From Ligilactobacillus pabuli (lineage in GTDB: Bacteria > Bacillota > Bacilli > Lactobacillales > Lactobacillaceae), in the NCBI RefSeq assembly GCF_022836475.1, contig NZ_BQXH01000018.1:1-50878 (forward strand): 50,878 bases of DNA, written 5' to 3'. The notes under the pieces are model-generated. The model was not told the DNA's origin. It was given only the letters and a program-made list of their open reading frames with translations, and ran no database searches. The position numbers and the translations under genes were made by a program. Below are positions 1 to 8,043 of the stretch, in pieces; position 1 is the stretch's first letter; each line of letters opens with the position of its first letter.

Positions 1-37
1 CTTTGATTTTAATTAGACACTTTAATCGTAGCACACG

Positions 38-58
38 AGGACAAATGATGTCCTTTTT
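38..58 (+). terminator. short terminator-like hairpin
   Basis: AGGACA and TGTCCT form a 6-bp stem with a 5-nt loop, followed by TTTTT. It could end a plus-strand gene lying left of the window. The stem is short. Confidence 0.4.
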
Positions 59-63
59 GCGTA

Positions 64-98
64 GAAAAAAAGTGCTGATGATCAACTCATCAACACTA
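64..98 (-). terminator. rho-independent terminator, minus strand
   Basis: Read on the minus strand, AGTG-TTGATGA and TCATCA-CACT pair around a 5-nt loop and a run of T follows (AAAAAAA at 64-70 on the plus strand). It would stop minus-strand transcription entering from the right. Confidence 0.5.
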
Positions 99-183
99 AA
101 AAGTTTAGACCCACTATTTAGTTTGCTGGGGGAGTACTGAAAAGTTTGGTTGATTTAGCCCGAAGTGGACATAGTTGGCCAAA

Positions 184-330
184 GTATGCACGAAAGAGGG
201 TGGCAAATGAGCATGGTCAGGCAAAGTATGCTCAAAAGAAGATGACAAATGAGCATAGTCAGGCAAAGTATGCTCAAAAGAAGATGACAAATGAGCATAG
301 TCAGCCCAACTATGCTCAAAAGAAGAAGTA
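184..330. repeat. 42-bp tandem array, 3.5 units
   Basis: Units start at 184, 226, 268 and 310 (last one partial), exactly 42 bp apart. Each unit contains ATGCTC and GAGCAT about 18 nt apart, so each can fold into a hairpin (unit 1 is diverged). 42 is a multiple of 3, so open frames run through it on both strands, but I see no ribosome binding site or protein-like composition and do not call a gene. Positions 100-183 hold nothing else I recognise. Confidence 0.85.
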
Positions 331-348
331 AATCGAGTATTTCAACCA

Positions 349-400
349 AACAAAAACCTGCAAGTTCAGAAAAAGCTCTCTGGCTTTGCAGGCTTTTGTT
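349..400 (-). terminator. terminator of the patatin-like gene
   Basis: CCTGCAA and TTTGCAGG pair across a ~20-nt loop. On the minus strand the stem is followed by TTTTTGTT. It lies 18 nt past the stop of the minus-strand gene at 418. Confidence 0.65.
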
Positions 401-417
401 GGATAGATAAGGCTTTA

Positions 418-1272
418 TTAGCTTTCGAGGTAGGCTTTCATGGCATCGAATTGTTCGATGATCGTTTCAGTTCCTTTATGATAGAGGTCAATGAGCTTGG
501 TGTTGTCTCTTTCAAAGCGAGAAACGGTGACAGGATCCTCTGGCCGTAAAACGAAGACTTTGCCAGCTTCTTCGAGTCGCTCGAGTTCGGTTAAAGCCTC
601 GTTATAGTGCTTAGGCCGGTCAATAAAGGATTGGACAAACTTGGGATACTGTTTGTAGCGAGTTTTGACCAGATTATTGACAGCAGCACCATTTTCTGGC
701 TTTCGGTAGGCGAGGTCACGGGTCACGACGACAACAATTTTTTCGTAGCCGAGTTCTTGGGCTCGTTTGAACGGAATCGAATCTGCGATACCGCCGTCTA
801 AGTAGGGCTGATCCTCAACGATCCGGATATCTGAAGCTAACGGAATACTGGAGGAAGCTTTAATGGCTTCAACTTGGTCATTACCAGGTTCTTTGCGGAA
901 AACGTGTCCCTGACCAGTTTCACAGTTGGTGGCAGTGATCTCAAAAATTTGGCGATTTTGCCGGTAAGTTTGCCAGTCAAAAGCACTATAAGCAAAACAC
1001 TCGGGTGAAAATAAGAAGTCGAGGTTAAAGATGCCGCCGCTATTCCAGAGATTGCTGACGCTGATGTAGCGTTTATCATGTAAAAAGTGCAGGTTAATGC
1101 TGGCTGAACGATTGCGCTGTTTGGAAATATAATTCATGGCACATAGTGTCCCAGCTGAAACACCATGGACGTATTCGAACTCTACTTCGTGTTCAATAAA
1201 ATAATCTAAAATGGCACTGGTGAAAAAGGAACGTAAGGCTCCACCTTCCAGAATTAAAGCAGCTTTTTCCAA
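418..1272 (-). CDS. patatin-like phospholipase / acyl hydrolase
   Basis: Predicted cytoplasmic lipid acyl hydrolase of the bacterial patatin family (YlbK/RssA-like). The glycine-rich oxyanion motif EGGALR is at residues 9-14, the nucleophile elbow GVSAG has Ser39, and the catalytic Asp is in the YLDGG motif near residue 160, giving the Ser-Asp dyad. The rest fits patatin proteins with a C-terminal extension of about 100 residues. No signal peptide or membrane segment is visible. I start at TTG 1272: GGGAGG lies 7 nt upstream of it, and that same GGGAGG would be codons 1-3 of a frame beginning at ATG 1287, so the ATG is probably not used. The physiological substrate cannot be told from sequence. 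Confidence 0.85.
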   Translation of the reverse strand: MEKAALILEGGALRSFFTSAILDYFIEHEVEFEYVHGVSAGTLCAMNYISKQRNRSASINLHFLHDKRYISVSNLWNSGGIFNLDFLFSPECFAYSAFDWQTYRQNRQIFEITATNCETGQGHVFRKEPGNDQVEAIKASSSIPLASDIRIVEDQPYLDGGIADSIPFKRAQELGYEKIVVVVTRDLAYRKPENGAAVNNLVKTRYKQYPKFVQSFIDRPKHYNEALTELERLEEAGKVFVLRPEDPVTVSRFERDNTKLIDLYHKGTETIIEQFDAMKAYLES

Positions 1273-1468
1273 AGTAAAACCTCCCATAATGATTTAAAAG
1301 CAATGTTAGTTAAAAAATTCCAACTTTACATGCACAAATTGGAAATTCGCTATACAATATAATATATATACTAACAGAATTTGAAGTTGGTGGTTAGCAG
1401 TTTTACTTTAGTAACGGCAATTTTTTAGTAATAGTTTGATTCCTGTTAGTTGATGGAGGTTTAACAGA

Positions 1469-1786
1469 ATGTTTGAAAGAAATAGTTTACGGCTAATTTC
1501 AAAGGGTAAAAAGACTTTTTATCAGGCCGAGGAGCTGAATACTCGTGGAATGGTCAATCAAAGTCGGTATGCGTTGTTGTTTCCCAATTTAAAGGCAGCG
1601 CAAGACTTTGATCAATTGAGTCGCAAATGTCATATGACAATTCAAAACTTTTTTGGGTCATACCATGAAATTACCCGGACGGATTTTGAAGTGCAAAAGT
1701 CGAATTTGACTGACCAGGCGGAGCATGAAATTTATCGTGGATTATTAACAGTCCAGGAAGTTAGGAGAAAGAATCAAGCAAAATGA
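1469..1786 (+). CDS. hypothetical protein, 105 aa
   Basis: Unrecognised soluble basic protein, no signal peptide or membrane helix. The start has a good ribosome binding site (GGAGG about 8 nt before ATG). The stop overlaps the next gene's start as ATGA, so the two are translationally coupled. The stretch around residues 32-56 (SRYALLFPNLKAAQDF...) resembles the middle of the unknown gene at 18368 (TRYLVSFKSIAEAQKF...): an aromatic/hydrophobic strand, then a helix with an AQ.F pattern and a basic end. The two may be distant members of one small family. Function unknown. Confidence 0.7.
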   Translation: MFERNSLRLISKGKKTFYQAEELNTRGMVNQSRYALLFPNLKAAQDFDQLSRKCHMTIQNFFGSYHEITRTDFEVQKSNLTDQAEHEIYRGLLTVQEVRRKNQAK

Positions 1787-1968
1787 GTTTTTCAAAAAAG
1801 TTAGTCTTATACTTTATTTTATTTGTTTCATTGTTAGTAGTACTAGGCTATACCTTATTTATGTGCACTTATTTTTTAGTTAATTTTGGCTGGCAAACAT
1901 TTTTTTTGGCCCTGTTAGGCTTACCAGTGTTTTTGTTCTTTTTTAATTTTTTATGGCGAGAAGTCTAA
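1783..1968 (+). CDS. small membrane protein, 61 aa
   Basis: Short, very hydrophobic protein with two predicted membrane segments (about residues 6-30 and 35-57) and a basic N-terminus (MSFSKK). It overlaps the upstream gene by 4 nt (ATGA), so it is probably co-translated with that 105-aa protein. Its TAA stop is directly followed by a copy of the hairpin repeat element described at 1969. I do not recognise the family. Confidence 0.65.
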   Translation: MSFSKKLVLYFILFVSLLVVLGYTLFMCTYFLVNFGWQTFFLALLGLPVFLFFFNFLWREV

Positions 1969-2090
1969 AACAGAGCGGAGTGGCCCGGTTAGAAGATGAG
2001 CACTAACAGGCTTTCAGACATAATGCGATTTAGGCATTGTGGCAGAAAGCAGGTTAGGCGGAGTCTTCTGGGCCAAGTAGCTCGACTAAG
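1969..2090 (+). repeat. hairpin repeat element, copy 1a
   Basis: Starts directly after the TAA of the small membrane gene with AACAGAGCGGAG and ends GTAGCTCGACTA. Outer stems: GGCCC with GGGCC, AGAAGA with TCTTCT. Apical stem: TAATGC with GCATT around GATTTAG. Same subfamily as copy 2b, in which the outer stem is TCACCC/GGGTGA. Confidence 0.85.
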
Positions 2091-2194
2091 AACGCAGAGC
2101 GGGGTGAAACGGGAGAAAGTGAGCACCATCGGAACCCAGGAGTTAATGCGGTTTTTAGATGGGTGGAGCTTTCTGGTTCACGTAGCTTGACTAA
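2091..2194 (+). repeat. hairpin repeat element, copy 1b (internally shortened)
   Basis: Tandem second copy immediately after 1a. Outer stems TGAAAC with GTTCA and AGAAAG with CTTTCT are kept, but the apical part is shorter than in full copies. It ends GTAGCTTGACTA. Confidence 0.8.
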
Positions 2195-2199
2195 TAGAA

Positions 2200-2240
2200 A
2201 ACTCGCATCTTTCAAACTAACGAAAGTTGCGAGTTTTTTT
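2200..2240 (+). terminator. rho-independent terminator
   Basis: AACTCGCA pairs with TGCGAGTT, followed by a T run to 2240. It ends transcription after the 1469-1968 gene pair and the two repeat elements, which are therefore probably in that mRNA's 3' UTR. From 2241 to 2380 I see only a small GC-rich hairpin near 2255 (GTCC..GGAC). Confidence 0.75.
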
Positions 2241-2380
2241 GTGTAAATTAAAAGCCGTCCGCATGGGAGGACGACTGGTGTAGAGAACTGTAAAGGCTTA
2301 ACTACCTTCACCTATAAGATAACATATTCTAGCAAGAAAGTTGACCAATAAGCTCACAGAGAAAATACCCCAGATAACAC

Positions 2381-2414
2381 AAAAAATCGCCCTTTCCACG
2401 AGGCGATTTTTTTC
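2381..2414. terminator. bidirectional terminator hairpin
   Basis: AAAAAATCGCC and GGCGATTTTTTT form a stem with T runs in both directions. It probably serves ppsA on the minus strand. Between it and the ppsA stop, CAGTACT/AGTACTG (2468-2487) forms another perfect 7-bp inverted repeat without a T run. Confidence 0.65.
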
Positions 2415-2519
2415 TAGAGAGAGTTTTGTTACGTGTAATTTTGGTAACGAGTGTGAAAGTAAATGTACAGTACTTTGTGCAGTACTGGTAAATCTAAAAT
2501 TTACAGGACGAAACTATGT

Positions 2520-4913
2520 TTACCATTCATAGTTTGTTGAGTCTTGGCGTCCTTTATTTGTTGCACTATCAAGCATGATCCGTTGTTCAAAATGAGCAAC
2601 GTTGTGCTTAGTAGCTTTGACCATGTCAGGGTTAACTGAAACATAGTCGATTCCTTGTTGAATTAAGAACTCAGTAAATTCTGGGTACTCGGAAGGTGCT
2701 TGGCCGCAAATCGAAACAGTCTTGTTGTCACGATGAGCAGTTTTGATCAAATGTACGATCGCACGTTTGACAGCTAGGTTCCGTTCGTCAAAGAGTGAAG
2801 CAACGGCATCGTTGTTGCGGTCACAGCCAAGCAGCAACATCGTTAAGTCGTTAGAACCGATGGAGTATCCGTCAATGTATTGGTTGAACTGGTCAGCCAA
2901 GATAATGTTACTTGGAATCTCTGCCATCATGTAGACTTTAAAGTCAGCACTGCGTGACAGACCCTGCGCTTCCATGAGTTCAGTGACCTTTTTCATTTCT
3001 GCCACAGTTCTAACAAATGGAACCATGACGTTCAAGTTGGTCAAACCAAACTCTTCACGGACTTTTTTGACCGCTGCTAGTTCCAGTTTGAAGGCTTCCA
3101 CGTATTTTGGATCGTAGTAACGTGAAGCACCACGCCAGCCTAGTAAGTCTGATGGTTCGTGTGGTTCAAACTGGTCGCCGCCCTTTAAGTTGCGGTATTC
3201 ACTCGACTTAAAGTCTGAGAAGCGCAAAACAACGGGGCGAGGGGCCATCGCACGTGCCACTTGACTGATACCTTCTGCTAAGAGTTTGATAGCCTTGTCT
3301 GATTCACCATTGGCGATCAAGTTCAAAGGATGTTCATGAATAAAACTGGTCCAAATGAACTCTTCACGCATTAAACCGATCCCGTCAGCGGGTAGGGGCG
3401 CATACTTTTCAGCAAGCTCAGGGTTACCCAAGTTCATCATGACTTGAGTCGCTGTTGGTGCAAAATATTCTGCAGCAGCGACTGGTTGAGCAGACTCTTC
3501 TTGTTTGTTGCCAACCAATGAGTCAATTTGACCAGCATAGACCACACCATGTTTGGCATCGACTGTTACAATTTGACCGTCTTGTAAGCTTTCCATGGCA
3601 GCCTTTCCGCGACTCTTAGTCCCAACGATCGATGGAATCTGCATTTCACGGGAAACGATAGCGGCGTGGCAAGTCATCCCGCCGTTGTCCGTAATGATAG
3701 CGGCGGCCTTCTTCATAGCTGGCACCCAGTCAGGTGAAGTCATTGATGTGACCAAAACTTCGCCTTCATTAAATTGAGCGATGTCTTTTGGACTTTCGAT
3801 GATATGCACTGGACCGCTGGCTAAACCAGGACTGGCAGCCAGTCCCTGAACTAAGATCTCTGCATCGGAAATATTAGTCATTGTTTTCTGTTCTCCTGTT
3901 GTCTCTTTGTTCTTGTTTTGTTGGGACCAGAACGTTTCTGGTCGAGCTTGGACGAGCCAGAGTTTGTTAGAGTATTGGTCTAAAGCAAACTCCATGTCCA
4001 TATAACAACCGTAGTGCTTTTCAATGTCTTTAGCGTAACCGGCTAATTCTAGGACTTGGTCATCAGTTAAAGATGGCTTTTTGCCAACTTCTGCTGGCAC
4101 TTTCTTTTCAGCAACGCCACCATTTTCAGCCCGCAATAGTTCAACAGTCTGTTCGTTGATGTTACGCTGGGTAATCTGGTGAGTAGCTTTGTCCACGAGA
4201 AAGTCATCTGGGGTGACGATCCCTTGCACGATATATTCGCCGAGACCTAAGATACTATCAATAATGATCTGGCTGTCATCGCCGTTTGTGATATTGACTG
4301 AGAACATTACACCAGAAGCCTTGGATGACACCATCATTTGAACGGTTGCGGCCAAAGCAACTTTTTCATGAGGAAATTGTTGTTTGTGGCGGTAGTAAGT
4401 TGCTCGTTCAGTAAATAGTGATGCAAAACATTCTTTCACATAGGACACAACGTCATCTGCACCAGAAATATTCAGGTAAGATTCTTGTTGGCCCGCAAAG
4501 GATGCGTCTGGTAAATCTTCTGCGGTCGCACTCGAACGAATCGCGACAAATGGATTTTTTTGGCCGATCCGTTTTTCAAGTTCGGCATAACCGTCTTTGA
4601 CAGCGGCGGTCAAATCTGCGGGAAATGGACTTTCGGTGATCACGCGCCGAATTTCTCCACAAACTACATGTAACTCACTGGAGTCTTCATAATCTTTGAT
4701 ACTTTCCAGCAATTCGTTGACCTTAGCGTTTGCGCCACTTTCTTCCATGAAGTAACGGTAAGCGTGTGAGGTGGTAGCGAAGCCGTAGGGGACAGGAATG
4801 TTGGTTTCCGAAGTCAATTCCCCTAAGGATGAGGCCTTTCCGCCGACTAAATTCACGTCGTCGCGGTGTAGTTCATCGAACCAAAGAATATTTGCAGTAG
4901 ATCTGTCTTTCAA
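2520..4913 (-). CDS. ppsA: phosphoenolpyruvate synthase
   Basis: PEP synthase (pyruvate, water dikinase; 797 aa, usual length). It makes PEP, AMP and phosphate from pyruvate, ATP and water in the cytoplasm. Domain order is as expected: N-terminal ATP-grasp domain (about residues 1-340, with VGGKASSLGEL and RSSATAEDLPDASFAGQQE), phosphohistidine domain near residue 400 (GGMTCHAAIVSREMQIP with the swivelling His), and the C-terminal PEP-utilising barrel with SIGSNDLTM and the catalytic cysteine region SICGQAPSE. Start ATG 4913 has AAGGAGG upstream. A link between 340 and 360 rich in N, K and E is typical of a flexible linker. It suggests a gluconeogenic step. Regulation may involve the TGCTTA repeats upstream. 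Confidence 0.95.
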   Translation of the reverse strand: MKDRSTANILWFDELHRDDVNLVGGKASSLGELTSETNIPVPYGFATTSHAYRYFMEESGANAKVNELLESIKDYEDSSELHVVCGEIRRVITESPFPADLTAAVKDGYAELEKRIGQKNPFVAIRSSATAEDLPDASFAGQQESYLNISGADDVVSYVKECFASLFTERATYYRHKQQFPHEKVALAATVQMMVSSKASGVMFSVNITNGDDSQIIIDSILGLGEYIVQGIVTPDDFLVDKATHQITQRNINEQTVELLRAENGGVAEKKVPAEVGKKPSLTDDQVLELAGYAKDIEKHYGCYMDMEFALDQYSNKLWLVQARPETFWSQQNKNKETTGEQKTMTNISDAEILVQGLAASPGLASGPVHIIESPKDIAQFNEGEVLVTSMTSPDWVPAMKKAAAIITDNGGMTCHAAIVSREMQIPSIVGTKSRGKAAMESLQDGQIVTVDAKHGVVYAGQIDSLVGNKQEESAQPVAAAEYFAPTATQVMMNLGNPELAEKYAPLPADGIGLMREEFIWTSFIHEHPLNLIANGESDKAIKLLAEGISQVARAMAPRPVVLRFSDFKSSEYRNLKGGDQFEPHEPSDLLGWRGASRYYDPKYVEAFKLELAAVKKVREEFGLTNLNVMVPFVRTVAEMKKVTELMEAQGLSRSADFKVYMMAEIPSNIILADQFNQYIDGYSIGSNDLTMLLLGCDRNNDAVASLFDERNLAVKRAIVHLIKTAHRDNKTVSICGQAPSEYPEFTEFLIQQGIDYVSVNPDMVKATKHNVAHFEQRIMLDSATNKGRQDSTNYEW

Positions 4914-4979
4914 AATACTTCCTCCTTGTGATGGTACATGTCAAAAATAATTTTCAGCTTTGTAATGAATCATCTGTGT

Positions 4980-5182
4980 ATGCTTATTTTTTAGTAAGCA
5001 TTTGCATCAATGTCCATAATTCTACTTAAGGGCTGAGAAATAGTCAACCATTAAATTTATGCACGCTAAGTCACTAAATGCTTATTATTTAAGTGTTATA
5101 ATTAAAATCCATAAGCAAAACTAGCAATAATACGATTTGTAAAGACTTTTTGGAATAAGGTCTTTATATAAAAAATAAGCAA
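4980..5182. promoter_or_regulatory. cluster of TGCTTA/TAAGCA motifs upstream of ppsA
   Basis: In the 484-nt gap between ppsA and pgpA, an inverted pair ATGCTTA (4980-4986) and TAAGCAT (4995-5001) is followed by ATGCTTA (5078-5084), TAAGCA (5112-5117) and TAAGCAA (5176-5182). Repeated half-sites at a divergent promoter suggest binding of an unidentified regulator. The DNA here is very AT-rich. Confidence 0.4.
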
Positions 5183-5232
5183 TATTAGTAAAAAAATCAT
5201 TAGATATTTTAAATTTAATTAAAAAACAGTGG

Positions 5233-5267
5233 TTAACCTGCCCAAATTTGACTAAAATTCAGGTTAA
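5233..5267. promoter_or_regulatory. inverted repeat upstream of pgpA
   Basis: TTAACCTG (5233-5240) and CAGGTTAA (5260-5267) are perfect 8-bp arms with a 19-nt loop, about 130 nt before the pgpA start. Operator or leader hairpin; no T run follows, so not a clear terminator. Confidence 0.4.
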
Positions 5268-5397
5268 AAAACTATTTTTTAGAAATTGTTCTACCTAACT
5301 GCTAGTTTTCAAAATTGAATTTCTAGGATGAATGAGTTAAAGTCAAATTATTGAATAATCTTGATAATGAAGAAACAGAACTAGGAGGGGCAAGTTA

Positions 5398-5898
5398 GTG
5401 AGAACGAAAAATTTTAAGTATCCAGATAAGGCAGCGCATGAAATGGTGATGAATGAACTGGGTCAGCGGGGGATCACGATGGAAACGATCGGTGACATCG
5501 CCTTTGAATTGCAAAAGGACTTTTACCCAGCAGCTCAGATTGAAGAGTTTTACGATGCCGCTAATGAAGTTTTGCATAAGCGCGAAGTTTTGAATAATGC
5601 GATGGTCGCCTTGGAGTTGGACCGACTAGCAACAGAAGACAAGCTCCAGCAACCGCTGCAAAATATTGTCGCCAATGATTCTGGCGTCTTTGGGGTAGAT
5701 GAATCTCTGGCTGTTAGTATCGCTAATATCTATGGCACGATCGGCGTCACTAACTTTGGTTACATGGACCGGGTCAAAAATGGTGTGATCAAAGATTTAG
5801 ACACGCAAAAAGATGGTCGGGTCAATACCTTCATTGATGACCTTGTGGGCGCGTTAGCTGCAGCTGTTGCCGCTAAAATGGCCCATCAATACGCTTAA
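5398..5898 (+). CDS. pgpA: phosphatidylglycerophosphatase A-family protein
   Basis: 166-aa member of the Firmicutes PgpA family (YutG-like), predicted to dephosphorylate phosphatidylglycerol phosphate in phospholipid synthesis. Recognisable parts are the N-terminal LGQRGITMETIGDIAFELQ helix and the C-terminal acidic block GYMDRVKNGVIKDLD.........FIDDLVGALAAAVAA, where the metal-binding Asp residues are expected. Unlike E. coli PgpA it has no obvious transmembrane helix. The start is GTG 5398, 9 nt after AGGAGGGG. It stands alone with its own terminator at 5904. The family assignment is good; activity on PGP is inferred from the family. Confidence 0.8.
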   Translation: MRTKNFKYPDKAAHEMVMNELGQRGITMETIGDIAFELQKDFYPAAQIEEFYDAANEVLHKREVLNNAMVALELDRLATEDKLQQPLQNIVANDSGVFGVDESLAVSIANIYGTIGVTNFGYMDRVKNGVIKDLDTQKDGRVNTFIDDLVGALAAAVAAKMAHQYA

Positions 5899-5903
5899 TA
5901 ATC

Positions 5904-5956
5904 TAAAAGCCGTCCCAGCCTGCTAGCGAAAAACTGCCAGCTTGGGGCGGCCTTTT
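5904..5956 (+). terminator. pgpA terminator
   Basis: AAAAGCCGTCCC pairs with GGGGCGGCCTTTT across a ~27-nt loop that has its own small stem. It begins 6 nt after the pgpA stop. Confidence 0.7.
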
Positions 5957-6036
5957 GATAGTTAATGATGGAAAAGTTTGGTCCAAAAGCAGGTGTTATG
6001 TACCAAACTCCTGTGGACTTAAGTACAAAAGGGCAC

Positions 6037-6087
6037 AAAAAGAACGGTTGAGTTCACTATTTAGCGAACAACAACCGCTCTTTTTTT
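6037..6087. terminator. bidirectional terminator between converging genes
   Basis: AAAGAACGGTTG and CAACCGCTCTTTTTTT form the stem; AGTTCACT and a GCGAAC pair inside. T runs exist in both directions, fitting the convergent pgpA and NlpC/P60 genes. Confidence 0.7.
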
Positions 6088-6101
6088 ATTAGCGTTTAGT
6101 C

Positions 6102-6992
6102 TTACCAAAAACGACGGTAGCCAGCATATTCAGCGGCAAACTTTGGCTCAGTCAGAGCTGCAATGTCGACTTTTTTGCCGGGAGTCCGTGATTCAATCAT
6201 TTCGCCATTCCCAATGTACATGCCAACATGATGCACGTCGCCAGTTCCGTGTTGATAAGCAAAGAAAATCAGGTCGCCAGGTTTGATTTGGTCGACTTCA
6301 ATTGGTGTCCCGCTAACTTGTTGGTCGTCAGCGTCACGGGGCAAAGTGATCCCAAGTACCCGGTGTAAACCGTAAACTAAGCCGGAACAGTCATAGCCAT
6401 AAGCGCTGATCCCACCCCAGAGATAGCGCATCCCGAGGAACTGCTTGCCAATGTTGACCATCGTTTCGCCGTCATCTTGACCGACTAGGTCTGCTGGAAT
6501 CTGAGTCGCTTCAGTATCGACAAAGCCGATCCCCAGTGGAGTAGCGACTTTGACCTTACATTTGTCAGCGTAGAGCTGTTCCAATTTCGTCCCTAATGAT
6601 AGTTCAGCTAGTGGTAAGTGGCCTTCATCATATAAGGTAGTTGTTTTAACTGAAATTGTGACGGTCTCTTCGGTTGCTTGTTCCGCGATGGCTGGTGCTA
6701 GTAAGTCACTTTTGATCCAGCCGGGGTAGCCCGTCGGATTTTTGTGAGTTGGTTGATCCACCACTATGACCTTAGTCCAGTCACCCTGAACTTCTTCGAC
6801 GAGAACTTCATCGTTGAACAGGACCTGAGTATCCACCATACTATCGTCGCATAATTGAATCGTTTCCTGATCTGACATTGATTGCGTCCAATCTTTAGCG
6901 TGACCAGCTAGTTCTTGGTCGTCAAGTTGGCGAGGCTTGTCAGGTGAGCTCCAGATATTAGCAACCGAAACTTTAACTCTTAATTTTTCCAT
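6102..6992 (-). CDS. NlpC/P60 family cysteine peptidase (YkfC-like)
   Basis: Cytoplasm-type gamma-D-glutamyl-diamino-acid endopeptidase related to Bacillus YkfC. It has two N-terminal SH3-like domains (about residues 1-95 and 105-175) and a C-terminal NlpC/P60 domain with catalytic Cys in YGYDCSGLV, His in DVHHVGMYIG and a third polar residue further on. There is no signal peptide, which points to recycling of imported murein peptides rather than wall cleavage. I start at ATG 6992 (MEKLRVKV) because AGAGGAT lies just upstream; an ATG 18 codons... nearer 7010 lacks this spacing. It follows hicD by 34 nt and may share its transcript. The partner enzyme of the pathway, a dipeptide epimerase, is 30 kb away at 37340. 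Confidence 0.85.
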   Translation of the reverse strand: MEKLRVKVSVANIWSSPDKPRQLDDQELAGHAKDWTQSMSDQETIQLCDDSMVDTQVLFNDEVLVEEVQGDWTKVIVVDQPTHKNPTGYPGWIKSDLLAPAIAEQATEETVTISVKTTTLYDEGHLPLAELSLGTKLEQLYADKCKVKVATPLGIGFVDTEATQIPADLVGQDDGETMVNIGKQFLGMRYLWGGISAYGYDCSGLVYGLHRVLGITLPRDADDQQVSGTPIEVDQIKPGDLIFFAYQHGTGDVHHVGMYIGNGEMIESRTPGKKVDIAALTEPKFAAEYAGYRRFW

Positions 6993-7025
6993 TTTGTAAA
7001 ATCCTCTCAAAGCTATCAGGACGGT

Positions 7026-7964
7026 TTAGTTAGTTTGCTTGGCAGTGATTGCGGCAAATTTTTCCAAAATGTAGTCGGCTGATAGTTGTAATTTTTCTTG
7101 TTCTTCATCAGTTAGGTCTAACTGAATTTTTTCCTCTATACCTTTTCTACCAATAATTGCGGGAGATGACAAGTAAGTTGCATATTTTTCGCTAAAATTG
7201 GAGACGGGCAGCTCAGTGTGTGCGTCATTTAAGACTGTACGTGCCAAATGGACCGCAGCAGCTGAGATCCCATAATTAGTATATTGTTTTCCTTCCATCA
7301 CAGTAAAGCCGCCAAACCGAGCTGCGTGGTCGAGGTCTGTTAAACTCAAACCTTTTTTGGCTGCAATTGTGGTGATTGGCTGACCCAAGACCCGAACAGT
7401 TGACCAGGCCGTGAACTGTGAATTACCGTGTTCGCCTAAGTTATAACCGGAAACGGAACGTGGGTCAAGCTGTAATTCTTTTGCGACCGCTCGTTTCATG
7501 CGGGCAGAATCAAGTAAAGTCCCTGTACCGATCACTTGATGGTGCGGTAAGCCGGTGTATTTTTGGTACAAGGAAGTGATGACATCACATGGATTAGTGA
7601 TAACGATCAAGACACCATTAAAACCGCTCGCTTTAATTTGAGTGGCAACTTGCTGAACTTCTTGACTATTGAATGGTAACTCTGCAAATCGATCCTTAGT
7701 CGTACTGGCACTTGAGAGTTTGATATTTCCTAAAGCTGAGATAATGAGATCAGCGTCGGCCAGCGCAGGATAGTCGTTGACTGTGATTTTTGTATAGTGG
7801 TCAAGGTTGGCAGCGGCATCGGAAAAGTCGATGGCATCCGCAGTGACCTTCGCTTCATTTTTGTCAATTAAGACGAGCTGGTCAGCTAAACCAGTCACGA
7901 TAATGTGATGCGCGGTGGCAGCACCAACATTACCCATCCCAATGATTCCTATTTTTCTAGTCAT
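7026..7964 (-). CDS. hicD: L-2-hydroxyisocaproate dehydrogenase
   Basis: NAD-dependent L-2-hydroxyacid dehydrogenase of the lactate/malate dehydrogenase superfamily, very close in pattern to Weissella confusa L-HicDH ([57 protein letters not shown]). It reduces branched 2-keto acids such as 2-ketoisocaproate to 2-hydroxy acids. The Rossmann motif is at residues 8-14, and the catalytic His is in GEHGNS. Length 312 aa is normal. Start ATG 7964 follows CAGGAGG; an upstream in-frame ATG would add 41 residues of unrelated sequence. It lies 80 nt behind bcaT, separated by a small hairpin, so the pair can turn leucine to keto acid and then hydroxy acid. Confidence 0.92.
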   Translation of the reverse strand: MTRKIGIIGMGNVGAATAHHIIVTGLADQLVLIDKNEAKVTADAIDFSDAAANLDHYTKITVNDYPALADADLIISALGNIKLSSASTTKDRFAELPFNSQEVQQVATQIKASGFNGVLIVITNPCDVITSLYQKYTGLPHHQVIGTGTLLDSARMKRAVAKELQLDPRSVSGYNLGEHGNSQFTAWSTVRVLGQPITTIAAKKGLSLTDLDHAARFGGFTVMEGKQYTNYGISAAAVHLARTVLNDAHTELPVSNFSEKYATYLSSPAIIGRKGIEEKIQLDLTDEEQEKLQLSADYILEKFAAITAKQTN

Positions 7965-7998
7965 GGTAATTTTGCCTCCTGTTTTGTCAAATGAAGAA

Positions 7999-8029
7999 AC
8001 GCACCCAGTTGGCCACCAACTCAGTGCGT
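7999..8029 (-). terminator. intercistronic hairpin between bcaT and hicD
   Basis: On the minus strand ACGCAC...AGTTGG pairs with CCAACT...GTGCGT, followed by a weak T-rich stretch (TTTCTTCATTT). It may be a leaky terminator or an RNA-processing/stability hairpin lowering hicD relative to bcaT. Confidence 0.45.
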
Positions 8030-8043
8030 CTCTGTCCCAGAAA

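Noticed and set aside
146-349. Open frames on both strands over the first 42-bp array
   Set aside because: Same reason; repetitive and without start signals.
1996-2190. Open frames within hairpin elements (also 17377-17562 and 13093-13296)
   Set aside because: They follow the repeat sequence; elements vary in length and frame between copies while base pairing is kept, so they are not protein-coding.
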